Below, piece by piece: positions 57,101 to 61,185 of a DNA stretch of 64,000 nucleotides. Below the pieces are notes generated by a model. It was given only the letters and a program-made list of their open reading frames with translations. It had not been told where the DNA came from and searched no databases. Position 1 is the stretch's first letter; each line of letters opens with the position of its first letter. A program made the translations under genes and the position numbers. The stretch lies in assembly GCF_028898845.1 (NCBI RefSeq), contig NZ_CP118574.1, positions 1 to 64,000 on the forward strand, written 5' to 3'. Source of the stretch: Streptomyces sp. WZ-12 (lineage in GTDB: Bacteria; Actinomycetota; Actinomycetes; Streptomycetales; Streptomycetaceae).

Positions 57101-57367
57101 CTCCTGACGAACTTCCTGTTCCAGAACTTCGAAGGCGCCGAACTGCTCACCGACGACGCGCCGGCCGCAGCGGGTGAGTTGGACCTGCGCCCGTTCGACG
57201 ACCTGCCGTACGCCGGGGAGTACGCCCTGTCCGCGGAGTGCTACCGCGACGGCGACGGGTACAAGGTGTTCCTCAAGTACGACACGCACGTCTTCGACGC
57301 GGCGACGGCGCGCCGGATGGCGGACGCCTGGCACGCCGTCATCCGGCGGGAGGTGGGTCCGCGGTAG
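38132..57367 (+). CDS. Five-module trans-AT type I PKS for a glutarimide polyketide, with terminal condensation domain
   Basis: 6411 residues from ATG 38132. Domain order: KS-DH-KR-ACP, KS-B-ACP, KS-KR-ACP, KS-ACP, KS-DH-KR-MT-ACP, then a condensation (C) domain. There is no AT, no enoylreductase and no thioesterase. All five KS active sites keep cysteine and both histidines. The KS-B-ACP module beside an amidotransferase and a free ACP is the hallmark of glutarimide PKSs such as those for cycloheximide, iso-migrastatin and 9-methylstreptimidone. The predicted chain is a glutarimide bearing a CH2-CHOH-CH2-CO-CH2-CH=C(CH3)-CO side chain, which after reduction to the aldehyde can close to the ring of actiphenol/cycloheximide. 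The family call is strong; the exact product is inference. Confidence 0.92.
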   Translation: MSADDIAITGLALRFPGADSLVELFDHLAAGRSLITEVPAERWSKERYFGDPREDGERTNSVWAGFVEDADRFDAAFFNISPREAETMDPQQRFALELAWQAIEDAGYRASDLAGSRTGVFMGVSHADYAELIERDNVPTDGYFPTGTAFSVVANRLSYFFDFHGPSIANDTACSSSLVALYEAVTALRNGDCELALAGGVNLCWSPKLFVAFSKASMLSPTGTSHAFDQDANGFVRGEGGAVLVLKPLAKALADNDPVYAVIKGIGTNHGGKTNSLTVTNPTAQAALVEDVYTRAGVAPGTVGYIEAHGPGTPVGDPIEIVGLKRAFQRLHDADGTRPLPDTTGIGSIKTNIGHLESAAGVAGVVKVIGAMAAGVLPATVNYRARNPLIDLDGSPFYIVGDTRPWPAGEDAPRRAGVSSFGFGGTNAHVLLEEGQGVPPAVEQPGPYVVPLSAKNPERLRALAERLRDHLQAPEHPLRPRQSLADIAHTLRTGREPMRARAALVVADRQQLLAALESVADGAVHNPAGAEREVVAAAESWVRGGSADWPEHAGAHRVRLPAYPFARDRHWYVAPQAGEPDAATLHPLVHRNTSDLARHRYASTFTGSEPFLAAHRVHGRRVLPAVAYLEMARAAVEYAVPRAGAVRLRDMAWLRPLVVDEPAEVQIELTPRGDAVDVAFRQGGTTHSTGCAEAVALPEPSPLDLDELRASCDTPRDTDEIYADLHAQHLEYGPAMRALRDVRVGRDEAVARIRATEAEGYVLPPSVLDAAFQTSVALMGEASGPTLAFALDELRVFRPCGSETWAWVRRSGGSGALATFDIDLCDGDGVISASLRGLAQRTTDTGPRVVAASAQWLDRSLSPDGGSRTAHVMDLPEIALARPADGVNAAINQAFAEVQRLLAAGPKDEHRFVVLVDDRVPAHFHAPLVGLFRTVVLENPLVSGRVVRVPGLEATSADEVSRIVREECADGSADADVRYTADGTRQVREPVEVPFGSGPQEPKVRAGGVYWVTGGLGGIGRHLARYLSRAGATVVLSGRSADGSVASLRAEGVDAHYLPVDVTDGPAVRGAVETMLRVHGALHGVVHAAGVLRDQYLLRKDLTDVRRVAAPKVQGTLHLDAATRHLDLDFFVLFSSVAGVYGSPGQSDYAAANAFLDAFAEHRQALVDAGERNGRTVAVSWPLWADGGMTVDELTQETLRRERGWEALPTEDGVRAFGGALRTDAPAHLVVAYGAQPSLAGSRRPAAARPAPPRPVPSGGADEGNLQERTEELLTGIVAEVLRHAPEDLDATTNLIEYGIDSLGILGVTARLEKLFGTLSKTIFFEYLNIADVAAHFVESRPEQLAAVLAEGPGAGSPTTPATAPPVRGDERRAEAGPVEPREAASGTTRSEGSDSVVVVREPAREDRHDIAIVGVSGRYPGADTLDELWELLENGRHSFEEIPADRWDHAAVYDGDRAVPGKTVIRTGTFLRDIDAFDPRYFRISKREAERMSPEVRLFLQVGVQALEDAGYSRETIHRRYQGDVGVLVGTMSNHYNLYGFQNSLTRGAPQSGSYTGTIPNMLSYFYGLTGPSIFVDTMCSASSTCVHQAVQMLRAGECRMVVAGGINLMLHPYNLVTSSQEHFTTGTSDVIRSFGLGVDGTILGEGVGAVVLKPLVDAERDGDHVYGVIRGTALSNAGTRNGFTVPNPVMQAHAIEKALDDAGVDPRTVSYVEGHGSGTALGDPIEVRALTSAYRKHTSDRQFCALGSVKANMGHLLAAAGMIGLSKVLLQFRHGKLVPSLHSTELNPDIDFADTPFRVQQSLTEWKPTVTTADGRQVTPPRRAGLTSIGAGGMNSHIILEEYPEPPARQEPFGEQLFVFSAMNEAALGRYLATFRDYLAGMREADLPDIAFTLRVGKNELPHRWAFVAADKRSALAAVDDYLGGRRELPVHDLATTWVGGKSVDWDRLPTARRVSLPAYPFEKVRCWVESTGGAPSVLAPLALRERLHPFLGRNESDVRGLRYGADVLLSDLLDYGYRLDKVPAVVPTFAVDLALATAKVSGFAVQASVHDLRVVRPLDWSATERLVTEFADGHGTVRTEDGSAAVEFTVRAGTAPSGRVDLAGLRPVRTREEFLAELAAGGLDYKPTSCAVDGVFRAADGRTVLSVGRPAFQQDHVRRNITVEPFVLAALAQGVQWEAKRAGNPDWPRVAPNHVAEVRVRAGEPVTHLVFGDDRIVLVGAAGEVVGELRGVRSGTGGAEPAARPLPRTAAAPAEDGPVGARSAAPAGSALVEALRSLAAGILKFEPEELDPHTGLDAFGFDSISLVTLAEEIHERFGVKVSPAVFFDVRTLEGLGRHLADEHGVTVAAAPGPVRAEAAPARVASHQPRPVPAASDPRAPIAVIGAAGRFPGARNLDEFWANLVAGEDSVTAFPWHRYDAGDRGAIEARDFPHRMGALDDVDAFDAAFFRVLPREAELMDPQHRLALETVWQALEDSAYRPSGLPTNTGVFIGVTGNDYATLLAASGAEPDAFTSTGTTHSILANRISYLLDVRGPSEPIDTACSSSLVAVHRAMEAIRSGRCDMAVAGGVNVLLSTDTFVSAHRAGMLSPDGRCKTFDADANGYVRGEGVGAVVLKSLAAAERDGDAILGVLRGSAYNHGGRANSLTAPNADAQAELVTTAVGDLDPDTIGYVETHGTGTALGDPVECRALRTAFRRLGRSDDGACGLGSVKTNIGHLESAAGIAGLLKVLLALRHGVLPATQHVRRVNPYIELEGGPFHIVRENESWPRPRNRDGGASPRRAGVSSFGFGGVNAHVVVEEYVPGGEDTEHGRRAAHGEVGGSVAVPLSARTARQLTARARDLLAYLEGANEVPLRSVAWSLQVGREELAERVGWVVSSRAELIDRLRAFVTTGDRGAGGALIGRWIDGATVDWRAQHDGPTPGRAHLPGYPFARERFWFPDSGRENARQESREAGGAAQAHGTALLTPRWTPVPAVPTARYERRVVILCGVEGAVPGAVVLATAKQRPESRFRDLSWQVAEVLRDLDVAHDTTLVQVVTDSPALAGLLRSVTKEDPRLVGQVIAVDGVAVDEGIDVAAVVAENAGTTDDLVLYRDGVRHTRTWVRAVPEGTAPEAPWRDGGVYLITGGAGGIGALTARRIAADVRRPTLVLAGRSPSDERIERLLTDLRRAGAVARYVRADVSRWEEVRHLVAEAGEVTGIVHAAGVVRDAPLAEKTVEQWDEVLAAKVDGLVHLDRATAHCPLEFVLGYSSGAAVTGNPGQSDYATANAYLDTFAAVRNTWVADGRRRGRTLCLAWPLWEDGGMQVNDRTRAYLWADRGLVPMPAREGFTALCDAWRTGSDQVWVHHGDLDRVPTGTPVPHPAVSAVPVEPTTDPTTLDHLLALFADVTKLAPEAVGPDRPLLEFGLDSVMVLQLNRALARTSAHVSSTIFYEQPTLRAVADQLAGHGAESARGRPSVTADVPSAPAPEPVAGATQPSPRTEHRTPDTERKSARADRPAAHAGEPIAVIGLSGRYPGAADPEQFWENLKAGRVGIREIDRWPLDDFFEPDRNTAVATGRSYSKWGGFLDDFAAFDPRFFGIAPRDAYAMDPQERLFVQAAWEVLEDAGYTRARLADRHDRRVGVFAGVTKVGHARHDVGRLPSGELVVPGLSFASLSARASYLLDLRGPSLTLDTMCSASLTALHEACAHLHSGACEVAIAGGVNLYAHPLDYVELCRSGMLSPDERCRSFGAGGHGFVPGEGVGCVLLKPLSRAEADGDRVLAVIRGSSVNHGGRSTGYTVPSPVAQAALVRQALDRAGVSARQVGYVEAHGTGTELGDPIEITGLTKAFEQDTADRQYCAIGSVKSGIGHLEAAAGIAGLTKVLLQLRHRQLVPSLHADEPNPNIDFASTPFHLQRELSPWHSDGPRIAAVSSFGAGGSNAHVIVEEYPVQPTDRATSSAAQVVVLSARTPEQLTASVDRLAGFLDRNPDTDLADLAFTLQIGREAMAERYALAVSSTAELRSGLAAGRGHRGTAAAAGGLLAELTGDGEVQELLVQRWIAAGKLSKVAALWVAGAEVDWARLHRHATRRAVSLPTYPFAKERFWIGDLTQPRTAPVTAAVAAPVAADPEPVVADRSLEELVPGVVREKIARALALEVDEIDGGLAFADYGLDSILAVRVVHQLNEALSLDLATSVVFDFSTADRLAAHLLAAYRDVIVPTEGAPGPQPAPRVVPEPVAGPGSNVPEAVTGSRDAAPVAVPPPVREAPRESRAPDGERGPIAVIGMSGRFAGADSLDALWTHLVDGEDLVTETTRFDLDSVGTCLRGGFLRRIDEFDAMFFGISGTEAAVMDPQQRLLLEESWKALEDAGYAGQMGQRRCGVYVGAWAGDYQGLLAPDAPAQTLWGNMTSVIPSRVSYFLDLKGPAIAVDTSCSSSLVAIDLACKDLWSGEVSTALAGGVFLQSTPRLYELAGRAGMLSPTGRCHTFDHRADGFVPGEGVGVVVLKRLADALADGDHIHGVIKASGVNQDGATNGITAPSSVSQESLLGEVYERFGVDVERIGLVEAHGTGTKLGDPIEFQALDRAFRARTARAEYCALGSLKTNIGHTQFAAGIAGVLKVLLALKHRRIPASLHFEAANEAIGLAGSPFYVNTRTQHWDSPSDVPRCGVVSSFGASGTNAHLVLEEAPAVPRATAPQAEHVVALSARTEQQLAEQRRRLAAHVRAEPSVDLGDLAYTLSVGRARFTHRFACVVRDREELLQVLDGTLPARRPDDTLVPARGRRIALPTYPFAPDRHWPASGGARVTLTRADGLLRDHVVQGRSILPAVAHLELARAALGATRVRMRNVTWVRPLEVADDPVEVRVDVREAGRAGQRFTIATGDTVCCEGSIAPSDAPRPARSDLAALRADCPETVSADRIREALVAKGIEHGPSLRAIRRAHVGAGTVLAELVLPESAEPGVLTPALLDSAIQASVAAHLTALESTAVPFALEQLDLFAPCPATMWAVVRGGASGPLSKLDIDLVDGDGEVCVRLTGYSARRTTPKAEQADPTALFAPVWDPITASDAPVPGPADRVLAVGRPGALESARTWPLPPSATVEEVTAALRDLGPIDHLVWTVPEPSLSPTDATGYVAAQDEGVIAAFRMIKALIAAGYDARPLGITLVTTRALATHAQDPVQPAHAGLHGLFGSLGREYPQWTVRRVDLDTPEWPADLTALPARSPDDAWVRRAGQWLARRWAPCAAPARPVYREGGVYVVIGGAGGLGRAWTQHVVQRHGAHVTWIGRSPRDASLDDRLRSVTGRGTVRYLSADAGDPAALRRAVAEVKRQHPQIHGVVQAALVLEDSTFARMDEAALRAALRAKVDVTTAMAEGFAGEGLDFAVLLSSMQSFTTAAGQGNYAAGCAFSDAYAHALGAHWDTPVKVMNWGWWGTLGSVTSAFYRDRMSRAGLVSIEPDEGVAALDALLGGDQRQLAFVKTNEHNTLANFDRATAVTVHRPERARVAGELLTPPDGPDARMDEVVRWRRTERDPWLAKVLSAQLASLDPTTIRPSYAAWWEHARRLRVTAGPADDVLGQWDRQCARWSADPDRRAELRLATATLTALPDILTGRTRPTDVIFPRGSMELVEGCYRDNHVADVFNRAMTRAAVTVVAERLRREPGARLRILEVGAGTGGTSAGMFAALKPYQDSIETYLYTDLSKAFLNHARTAYGPQAPYLDCRRFDVEQPLAGQDIAEGSFDLVIAANVLHATRDTRTTLRNAKAALRSGGWLLLNELSAFDLFSHVTFGLLEGWWLFDDRSLRIPGSPALSPESWRDVLTGEGFRTVVFPLPQALPLGQQIIAAESDGVARQRTGTPASESTPREAGGTARTATSTPRPEPAPAADPAPHAPTAPVAAAPTPGPRSTAGGSTVEPTEPTAVPASSSRSDVVALLLAKAATVLGIPADRIDPSAPLTDYGLDSILVLQLTNALREDFGPDVPATLLFDVPSVDGLASHFAGPAGERWNLSRGQLTMYQDQQRWPESVAYNLPLLFELHGDVDEPALERAVRAQARIHPVLSALFGERDGVPYMDIDPSRTPSFDRITLAATVREDQLAALRDLVDVPFDLVTGPLVRAHLVSLPGRRRLLMLTAHHILLDGTSTAVLIRTLKAAYRGEAGSAPTATYGDFVTWEEALLGGARAAGHRDYWLRELAGPRPTPALPYDRPYDPKRMPRVDVVRTRLSPALAAALADTAREHRVSVASVLFATFVRFLHELTGQDDLVLGMTAAARYEERFRDVVGQFANCLPLRCAATGGFPELLASVQRGVVAGIEHGAFPLREIARELGADEEPLLLTNFLFQNFEGAELLTDDAPAAAGELDLRPFDDLPYAGEYALSAECYRDGDGYKVFLKYDTHVFDAATARRMADAWHAVIRREVGPR
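42358..45180 (+). other. PKS module 2: KS-B-ACP (glutarimide-forming branching module)
   Basis: KS at about residues 1410-1850 with Cys1581 in DTMCSASST. Then a double-hotdog-like domain (about 1985-2240, LHPFLGRNESD onward) that lacks the HxxxGxxxxP of dehydratases; this is the B/X domain position. ACP Ser2306 in FDSIS. By analogy to rhizoxin and glutarimide PKSs it adds malonyl to the beta carbon of the unsaturated chain, after which the amide nitrogen closes the imide ring. Confidence 0.85.
45274..48490 (+). other. PKS module 3: KS-KR-ACP
   Basis: KS about residues 2382-2810, Cys2547 in DTACSSS. KR about 3124-3350 with GGAGGIG and Tyr3270. ACP Ser3415 in GLDSV. It should leave a hydroxyl one methylene away from the glutarimide ring, as in cycloheximide and streptimidone. 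Confidence 0.88.
48655..50760 (+). other. PKS module 4: KS-ACP, no reductive or methyl domain
   Basis: KS about residues 3510-3940 with Cys3683 in DTMCSASLT and both histidines present, so it should elongate. Only a linker of about 180 residues separates it from the ACP (Ser4162, GLDSI). With no KR the carbonyl remains a ketone. With no MT, the C3 methyl of cycloheximide is not explained in cis. Confidence 0.85.
50932..56105 (+). other. PKS module 5: KS-DH-KR-MT-ACP
   Basis: KS about residues 4268-4685 with Cys4421. DH with His4806 in DHVVQGRSILP and DSAIQ. KR with GGAGGLG and Tyr5390; the following NYAAGCAF has cysteine in place of the usual Asn, common in trans-AT KRs. C-methyltransferase about 5600-5837 with LEVGAGTGG. 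ACP Ser5951 in GLDSI. Product: an alpha-methyl enoyl thioester. Confidence 0.87.
56110..57350 (+). other. Terminal condensation (C) domain of the PKS
   Basis: About residues 5994-6405. It has the opening LSRGQLTMYQDQQRWPESVAYN, the catalytic HHILLDG (His6124 and Asp6128) and later VGQFANCLPLR. It looks active. A C domain after the last ACP, with no thioesterase, probably releases the chain onto a free acceptor or water, or catalyses a ring closure; the acceptor is unknown. Confidence 0.8.
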
Positions 57368-57383
57368 GGAGCCGCCAACGATG

Positions 57384-57431
57384 AGGCGGGTGGGCCCCGG
57401 ATCCCGTACGGGATCCGGGGCCCACCCGCCT
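57384..57431. terminator. Perfect 48-base palindrome, bidirectional terminator
   Basis: The arms are 24 bases each and match perfectly (left arm begins AGGCGGGTGG, right arm ends CCACCCGCCT). It lies between the convergent ends of the PKS (57367) and the old yellow enzyme gene (57442), where a shared terminator is expected. There is no T-tract, as is usual in Streptomyces. Confidence 0.85.
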
Positions 57432-57441
57432 AACGGGGGTG

Positions 57442-58530
57442 TCAGATCAGGGACTTGAGCACGTCAGGGTCGTAGGGAACGGTCCGGTCCAGCTCTCCGC
57501 GGAGCGCGAGTGCCGCCCAGTCCGGGTTGGCCAGCAGCGTCCTGCCGACGGCGACCAGGTCGAACTCGTCGCGCTCCAGGCGGGACATCAGTTCCTCGAT
57601 GCCGGTCACGTCGGACTGCCGGGTGAAGCCCTGGGTGAACTCGCCCTCGCCGTACTGCTTGTCCAGGCCCACCGAGCCGACCGTCACGGTGGCCCTGCCG
57701 CTGAGTTTGCGCACCCAGCCGGCCAGGTTGAGGGTGCTGTCGTCGAACTCGGGCAGCCAGTACCGGCGGGTGGAGGCGTGGAACACGTCTACGCCCGCGT
57801 CGGCCAGCGGCGCCAGTAGCTGTGCCAGCTCGTCCGGGTTCGTGGCGATGCGTGCGTCGTATGCGCCGAGTTTCCACTGGGAGAGCCGGAAGAAGATCGG
57901 GAATCCGGGGCTGACGGCCGCGCGGACGGCCTGCACGATCTCGGCGCCGAAGCGGGCGCGGGAGGCGGGGTCGCCCCCGTAGCGGTCGCCGCGCCGGTTG
58001 GTGGCGCTCCACAGGAAGTCGTCGATGAGGTAGCCGTGAGCACCGTGCAACTCGACGCCGTCGAAGCCGAGTCGCTCGGCGTCCGCGGCGGCCGTGGCGA
58101 AGGCGGCCACCGTGTCGTCGATGTCCTGTTGGGTCATGGCCTTCCCGGCCGGGGCGCCGTCCAGGCCGAGCCCGGACGGGCCTTCGGCCGGCGGTTCGTC
58201 CCCGGTGCGCACGACGCCGGTGTGCCAGAGCTGCGGAATGATCCTGCCGCCCTCCTCGTGCACCCGTCGCACCACATGGGCCCAGCCGGCGAGGGGCCGC
58301 TCGCCGTGGAACTGGGGCACGTTGTCGTACGCGCCGGCGGCGGCGCGGTTGATGTAGGTGCCCTCGGTGATGATCAATCCGACGTGGTGGGCCGCGCGGC
58401 GGGCGTAGTACTCCGCCACGTCCTCGCCCGGGACGCCGCCCGGGGACTGCATCCTGGTCATCGGAGCCATCACGATCCGGTTGGGCACCCTGAGGTCACC
58501 CACGACGAAGGGTTCGTCCAAACTGGCCAT
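57442..58530 (-). CDS. Old yellow enzyme-type FMN ene-reductase
   Basis: 362 residues from ATG 58530, with GGGAGG upstream. NRIVMAPMTRMQSPGGVP is the FMN-binding start, ITEGTYIN and QLWHTG follow, and the substrate-binding HGAHGYLIDDFLWSATNRR has the usual His-His pair one turn apart. GSVGLDKQ and VAVGRTLLANPDW bind the FMN phosphate. The enzyme reduces activated C=C bonds with NAD(P)H. The PKS has no enoylreductase, so this is the best candidate to reduce ring double bonds, perhaps in the proposed reductive dearomatisation of actiphenol to cycloheximide. It is convergent with the PKS. Confidence 0.9.
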   Translation of the reverse strand: MASLDEPFVVGDLRVPNRIVMAPMTRMQSPGGVPGEDVAEYYARRAAHHVGLIITEGTYINRAAAGAYDNVPQFHGERPLAGWAHVVRRVHEEGGRIIPQLWHTGVVRTGDEPPAEGPSGLGLDGAPAGKAMTQQDIDDTVAAFATAAADAERLGFDGVELHGAHGYLIDDFLWSATNRRGDRYGGDPASRARFGAEIVQAVRAAVSPGFPIFFRLSQWKLGAYDARIATNPDELAQLLAPLADAGVDVFHASTRRYWLPEFDDSTLNLAGWVRKLSGRATVTVGSVGLDKQYGEGEFTQGFTRQSDVTGIEELMSRLERDEFDLVAVGRTLLANPDWAALALRGELDRTVPYDPDVLKSLI

Positions 58531-58947
58531 TGTTCCTCCCGAGTTATCGGCACCAGGGGCGCCGCTCATGACGACGCCCCTGTGCGCGCCCCTCTCCCCC
58601 ACCCGACGCGACCTTTCCAGGCCGCGCGGAAAAACGTCGGCGGCCGCGCGTCAACAGCGCATGATTATTCGTGTTGTTGATCTCCTCGTCCAGTCGGCAA
58701 TACCCGTGCCGCCGACCGGAATTCGGACGTGACCGCTGCATTGTCTGAGGCGATCCAATGCATCGGAATATTCCATTTGACCGTCGTCGATGAGGTCTTG
58801 GATAGTGGCCGTGGCAACTCCGCATTATCACCATCAGTCGGCGCAAAAACTCCCACTCCCCACTGCCGTCAGGGAAATTCCTCACTGATGCGTTTCGCGC
58901 ACCGGGGTGCCGCGGCAGCGAAGGGGGTGGAATCAGGGGTGGAATCC
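58531..58947. promoter_or_regulatory. Divergent promoter region between the ene-reductase and SDR genes
   Basis: About 420 bases, AT-richer than all flanking genes, with no supported gene. It contains the palindrome GGAATATTCC at 58765-58774. Transcription must start both ways from here. Confidence 0.55.
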
Positions 58948-59733
58948 ATGGCAAGTCGAAACCACCGTACGGCGGGGGTTCCTCAGGAGTTGGCCGGCAA
59001 GCGAGCCGTGGTCACCGGAGGCAGCCGCGGAATTGGCGCCGCGGTCGTGCAGAACCTGCTCGACGCCGGCGCCACCGTCGTCACCTCGGCCCGCAGCACG
59101 ACCGAGCACACGCCGTCCGACGCGACCTTCGTCAAGGCCGACCTCAGCACGCCGGACGGGGTACGCGAGTTCGCGGACACCGCGCTGGACACCCTGGGCG
59201 GCGTGGACATCATCGTCAACAACGCCGGCGGGTGTCGCGCCTTCCAGAGCGCGCTGGAGATAGAGAACGACTGGCAGTACACGGTCGACATCAACTTCCT
59301 CGCCGCCGTCCGGCTCAATGCCGCGCTGGTGCCGGTCATGCGCACCCAGGGCGGCGGAGTCATCGTCCACGTCTCCTCGATCGCCACCATTTCGTCGTAC
59401 CCGATGATCCTGCACTATGCCGCCGCCAAATCGGCGCTGGAGACATACAGCAAGGGACTCACCGCCGAGTTGGCACCGGACGGCATCCGCGTCGTCGCCG
59501 TCTCGCTGGGAAACGTGGCGACCCCGGGTGCGGACGCGGCGCGTGACCAGATCACCGACTATCTCGGCAACGACCCGGGGCCGGCCGAGACTTGGGCCGA
59601 GGAAATTCCGCTCGGGCGCCTGGGCCAGTCCCAGGACATCGCCGACGCGGTGGGTTTCCTGGTCTCCTCCCGCGCGGCGTGGATCACCGGCAGCACGCTC
59701 GTCATCGACGGCGGACGGTGCGCGGCCCTGTGA
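58948..59733 (+). CDS. Short-chain dehydrogenase/reductase
   Basis: 261 residues from ATG 58948. VVTGGSRGIGAAV binds the cofactor, IIVNNAGG follows, the catalytic serine is in VHVSSIATIS and the Tyr-Lys pair in LHYAAAKSALE. The C-terminal ITGSTLVIDGG is typical of classical SDRs. It should reduce a ketone or oxidise an alcohol. It begins the plus-strand tailoring set with the P450 and the carboxylic acid reductase. A role in setting the oxidation level of the cyclohexanone or the side-chain oxygen is inference. Confidence 0.9.
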   Translation: MASRNHRTAGVPQELAGKRAVVTGGSRGIGAAVVQNLLDAGATVVTSARSTTEHTPSDATFVKADLSTPDGVREFADTALDTLGGVDIIVNNAGGCRAFQSALEIENDWQYTVDINFLAAVRLNAALVPVMRTQGGGVIVHVSSIATISSYPMILHYAAAKSALETYSKGLTAELAPDGIRVVAVSLGNVATPGADAARDQITDYLGNDPGPAETWAEEIPLGRLGQSQDIADAVGFLVSSRAAWITGSTLVIDGGRCAAL

Positions 59734-59897
59734 CCCGCGCTTCTCGCCCCTGACCGCGGACGGCACCGTGTCCAGCGGGCCCCCCCGCCCGGCCCCGGCA
59801 GCCCCCGGCCCGTGAACGAGCGGAGACCGCATGCCGGTTGGGCGGGTCACCCACCATCCGTAGGCAACCGCATCCCACCACGGGAAGGACTGACACG

Positions 59898-61094
59898 ATG
59901 AGCGCGACAGACAACGGGGTGCGGGCCTACCCGTTCGGTCCGATCGACCGACTCAACGTGGACCCGAAGCTCGTCGAGATCTGCGGCGAGCAGCCGGTAC
60001 TGCGCGTCACGCTGCCCTTCGGGGGCGACGGCTGGCTGGTCACCCGCCACGCGGACGTCAAGACGGTGCTGGCCGACACCCGGTTCAGCCGTGCCGCCGC
60101 CGTCGGCGACGACGTGCCGCGGACGGTCGCGGTCGGTCTGCCGCGCACCTCCATGCTGAGCATGGATCCGCCGGAACACAGCCGGCTGCGGCGCCGGGTG
60201 GCCAACGCGTTCACCGTCCGCCGGGTGGAGAAGATGCGTCCGCGGGTCCGGGAAATCGTGCACGGCCTGCTCGACACCTTGATCACCACCGGGTCGCCGG
60301 CCGACCTCACCAAGGCCCTGACCTGGCCGCTGCCCATCACGGTGATCTGTGAACTGCTCGGCGTGCCCCTGGCCGACCGCGACCGGTTCAACGTCTGGGT
60401 GGACGGCCTGCTGATGCTCTCCGATCCGGCCCAGGCCGCGCGGGCCCGTGAGCACCTCTGCGAGTATCTCGCCGGTCTGGTCGCGCTCCGACGCGCCCAA
60501 CCCACCGACGACCTCCTCGGCGAACTGGTCGCCGTGCAAGACGAGGAGGACCGGTTGGGCGAGGAGGAACTGGTCAGCCTCGGGGTCAGTCTGCTCTCCG
60601 CCGGCCAGGAGGCCACCGCCAACCAGATCGGCAACTTCGTCTACATCCTGCTGACCCATCCCGACCTCTGGCGGGAACTCGCCGCCGACCCGGCCCTCAT
60701 CCCCGGTGCGGTCGAGGAGCTCTCCCGGTTCATCCCGATCAGTGCGACCGCCGGCTTCACCCGGATCGCCACCGAGGACGTGGAGCTCAGCGGGCAGACC
60801 ATCCGCGCCGGCGACGCGGTGGTGGCCGAGTTGGGCCTGGCCAACCGGGACCCCGAGGTCTTCGACCGCCCCGACGAGATCGACTTCCACCGCGGGACCG
60901 TCCCGCACGTCACCTTCGGGCACGGCGTGCACCACTGCCTGGGCGCACAACTGGCCAGGCTGGAGCTGCGCGTGGTGCTCGAAGCCCTGATCGAGCGCCT
61001 GCCCGCGCTCCGGCTCGCCGTGCCGGTCGACCAGTTGTCCTGGCGAACCGAGCGCCTCATCCGCGGGGTTGCCGCACTGCCGGTCAGTTGGTGA
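59898..61094 (+). CDS. Cytochrome P450
   Basis: 398 residues from ATG 59898, with GAAGGA eight bases upstream. The heme ligand is Cys347 in [18 protein letters not shown], the I-helix is [16 protein letters not shown], and the ExxR helix is VEELSRF. It is a soluble bacterial P450 of the CYP107-like size and pattern. Ferredoxin and reductase partners are not in the window. In the glutarimide pathway it could hydroxylate or oxidise the six-membered ring; known relatives include hydroxylated cycloheximides (streptovitacins) and the phenol actiphenol. Confidence 0.93.
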   Translation: MSATDNGVRAYPFGPIDRLNVDPKLVEICGEQPVLRVTLPFGGDGWLVTRHADVKTVLADTRFSRAAAVGDDVPRTVAVGLPRTSMLSMDPPEHSRLRRRVANAFTVRRVEKMRPRVREIVHGLLDTLITTGSPADLTKALTWPLPITVICELLGVPLADRDRFNVWVDGLLMLSDPAQAARAREHLCEYLAGLVALRRAQPTDDLLGELVAVQDEEDRLGEEELVSLGVSLLSAGQEATANQIGNFVYILLTHPDLWRELAADPALIPGAVEELSRFIPISATAGFTRIATEDVELSGQTIRAGDAVVAELGLANRDPEVFDRPDEIDFHRGTVPHVTFGHGVHHCLGAQLARLELRVVLEALIERLPALRLAVPVDQLSWRTERLIRGVAALPVSW

Positions 61095-61185
61095 GAGGCC
61101 GCCGGCCGTTCGCCCCTCGACCGTCGGCGGCGCCCCGCCCGCACCCGACGCACCGACACCACCAGAACGCTACCGGAGGCTGACC

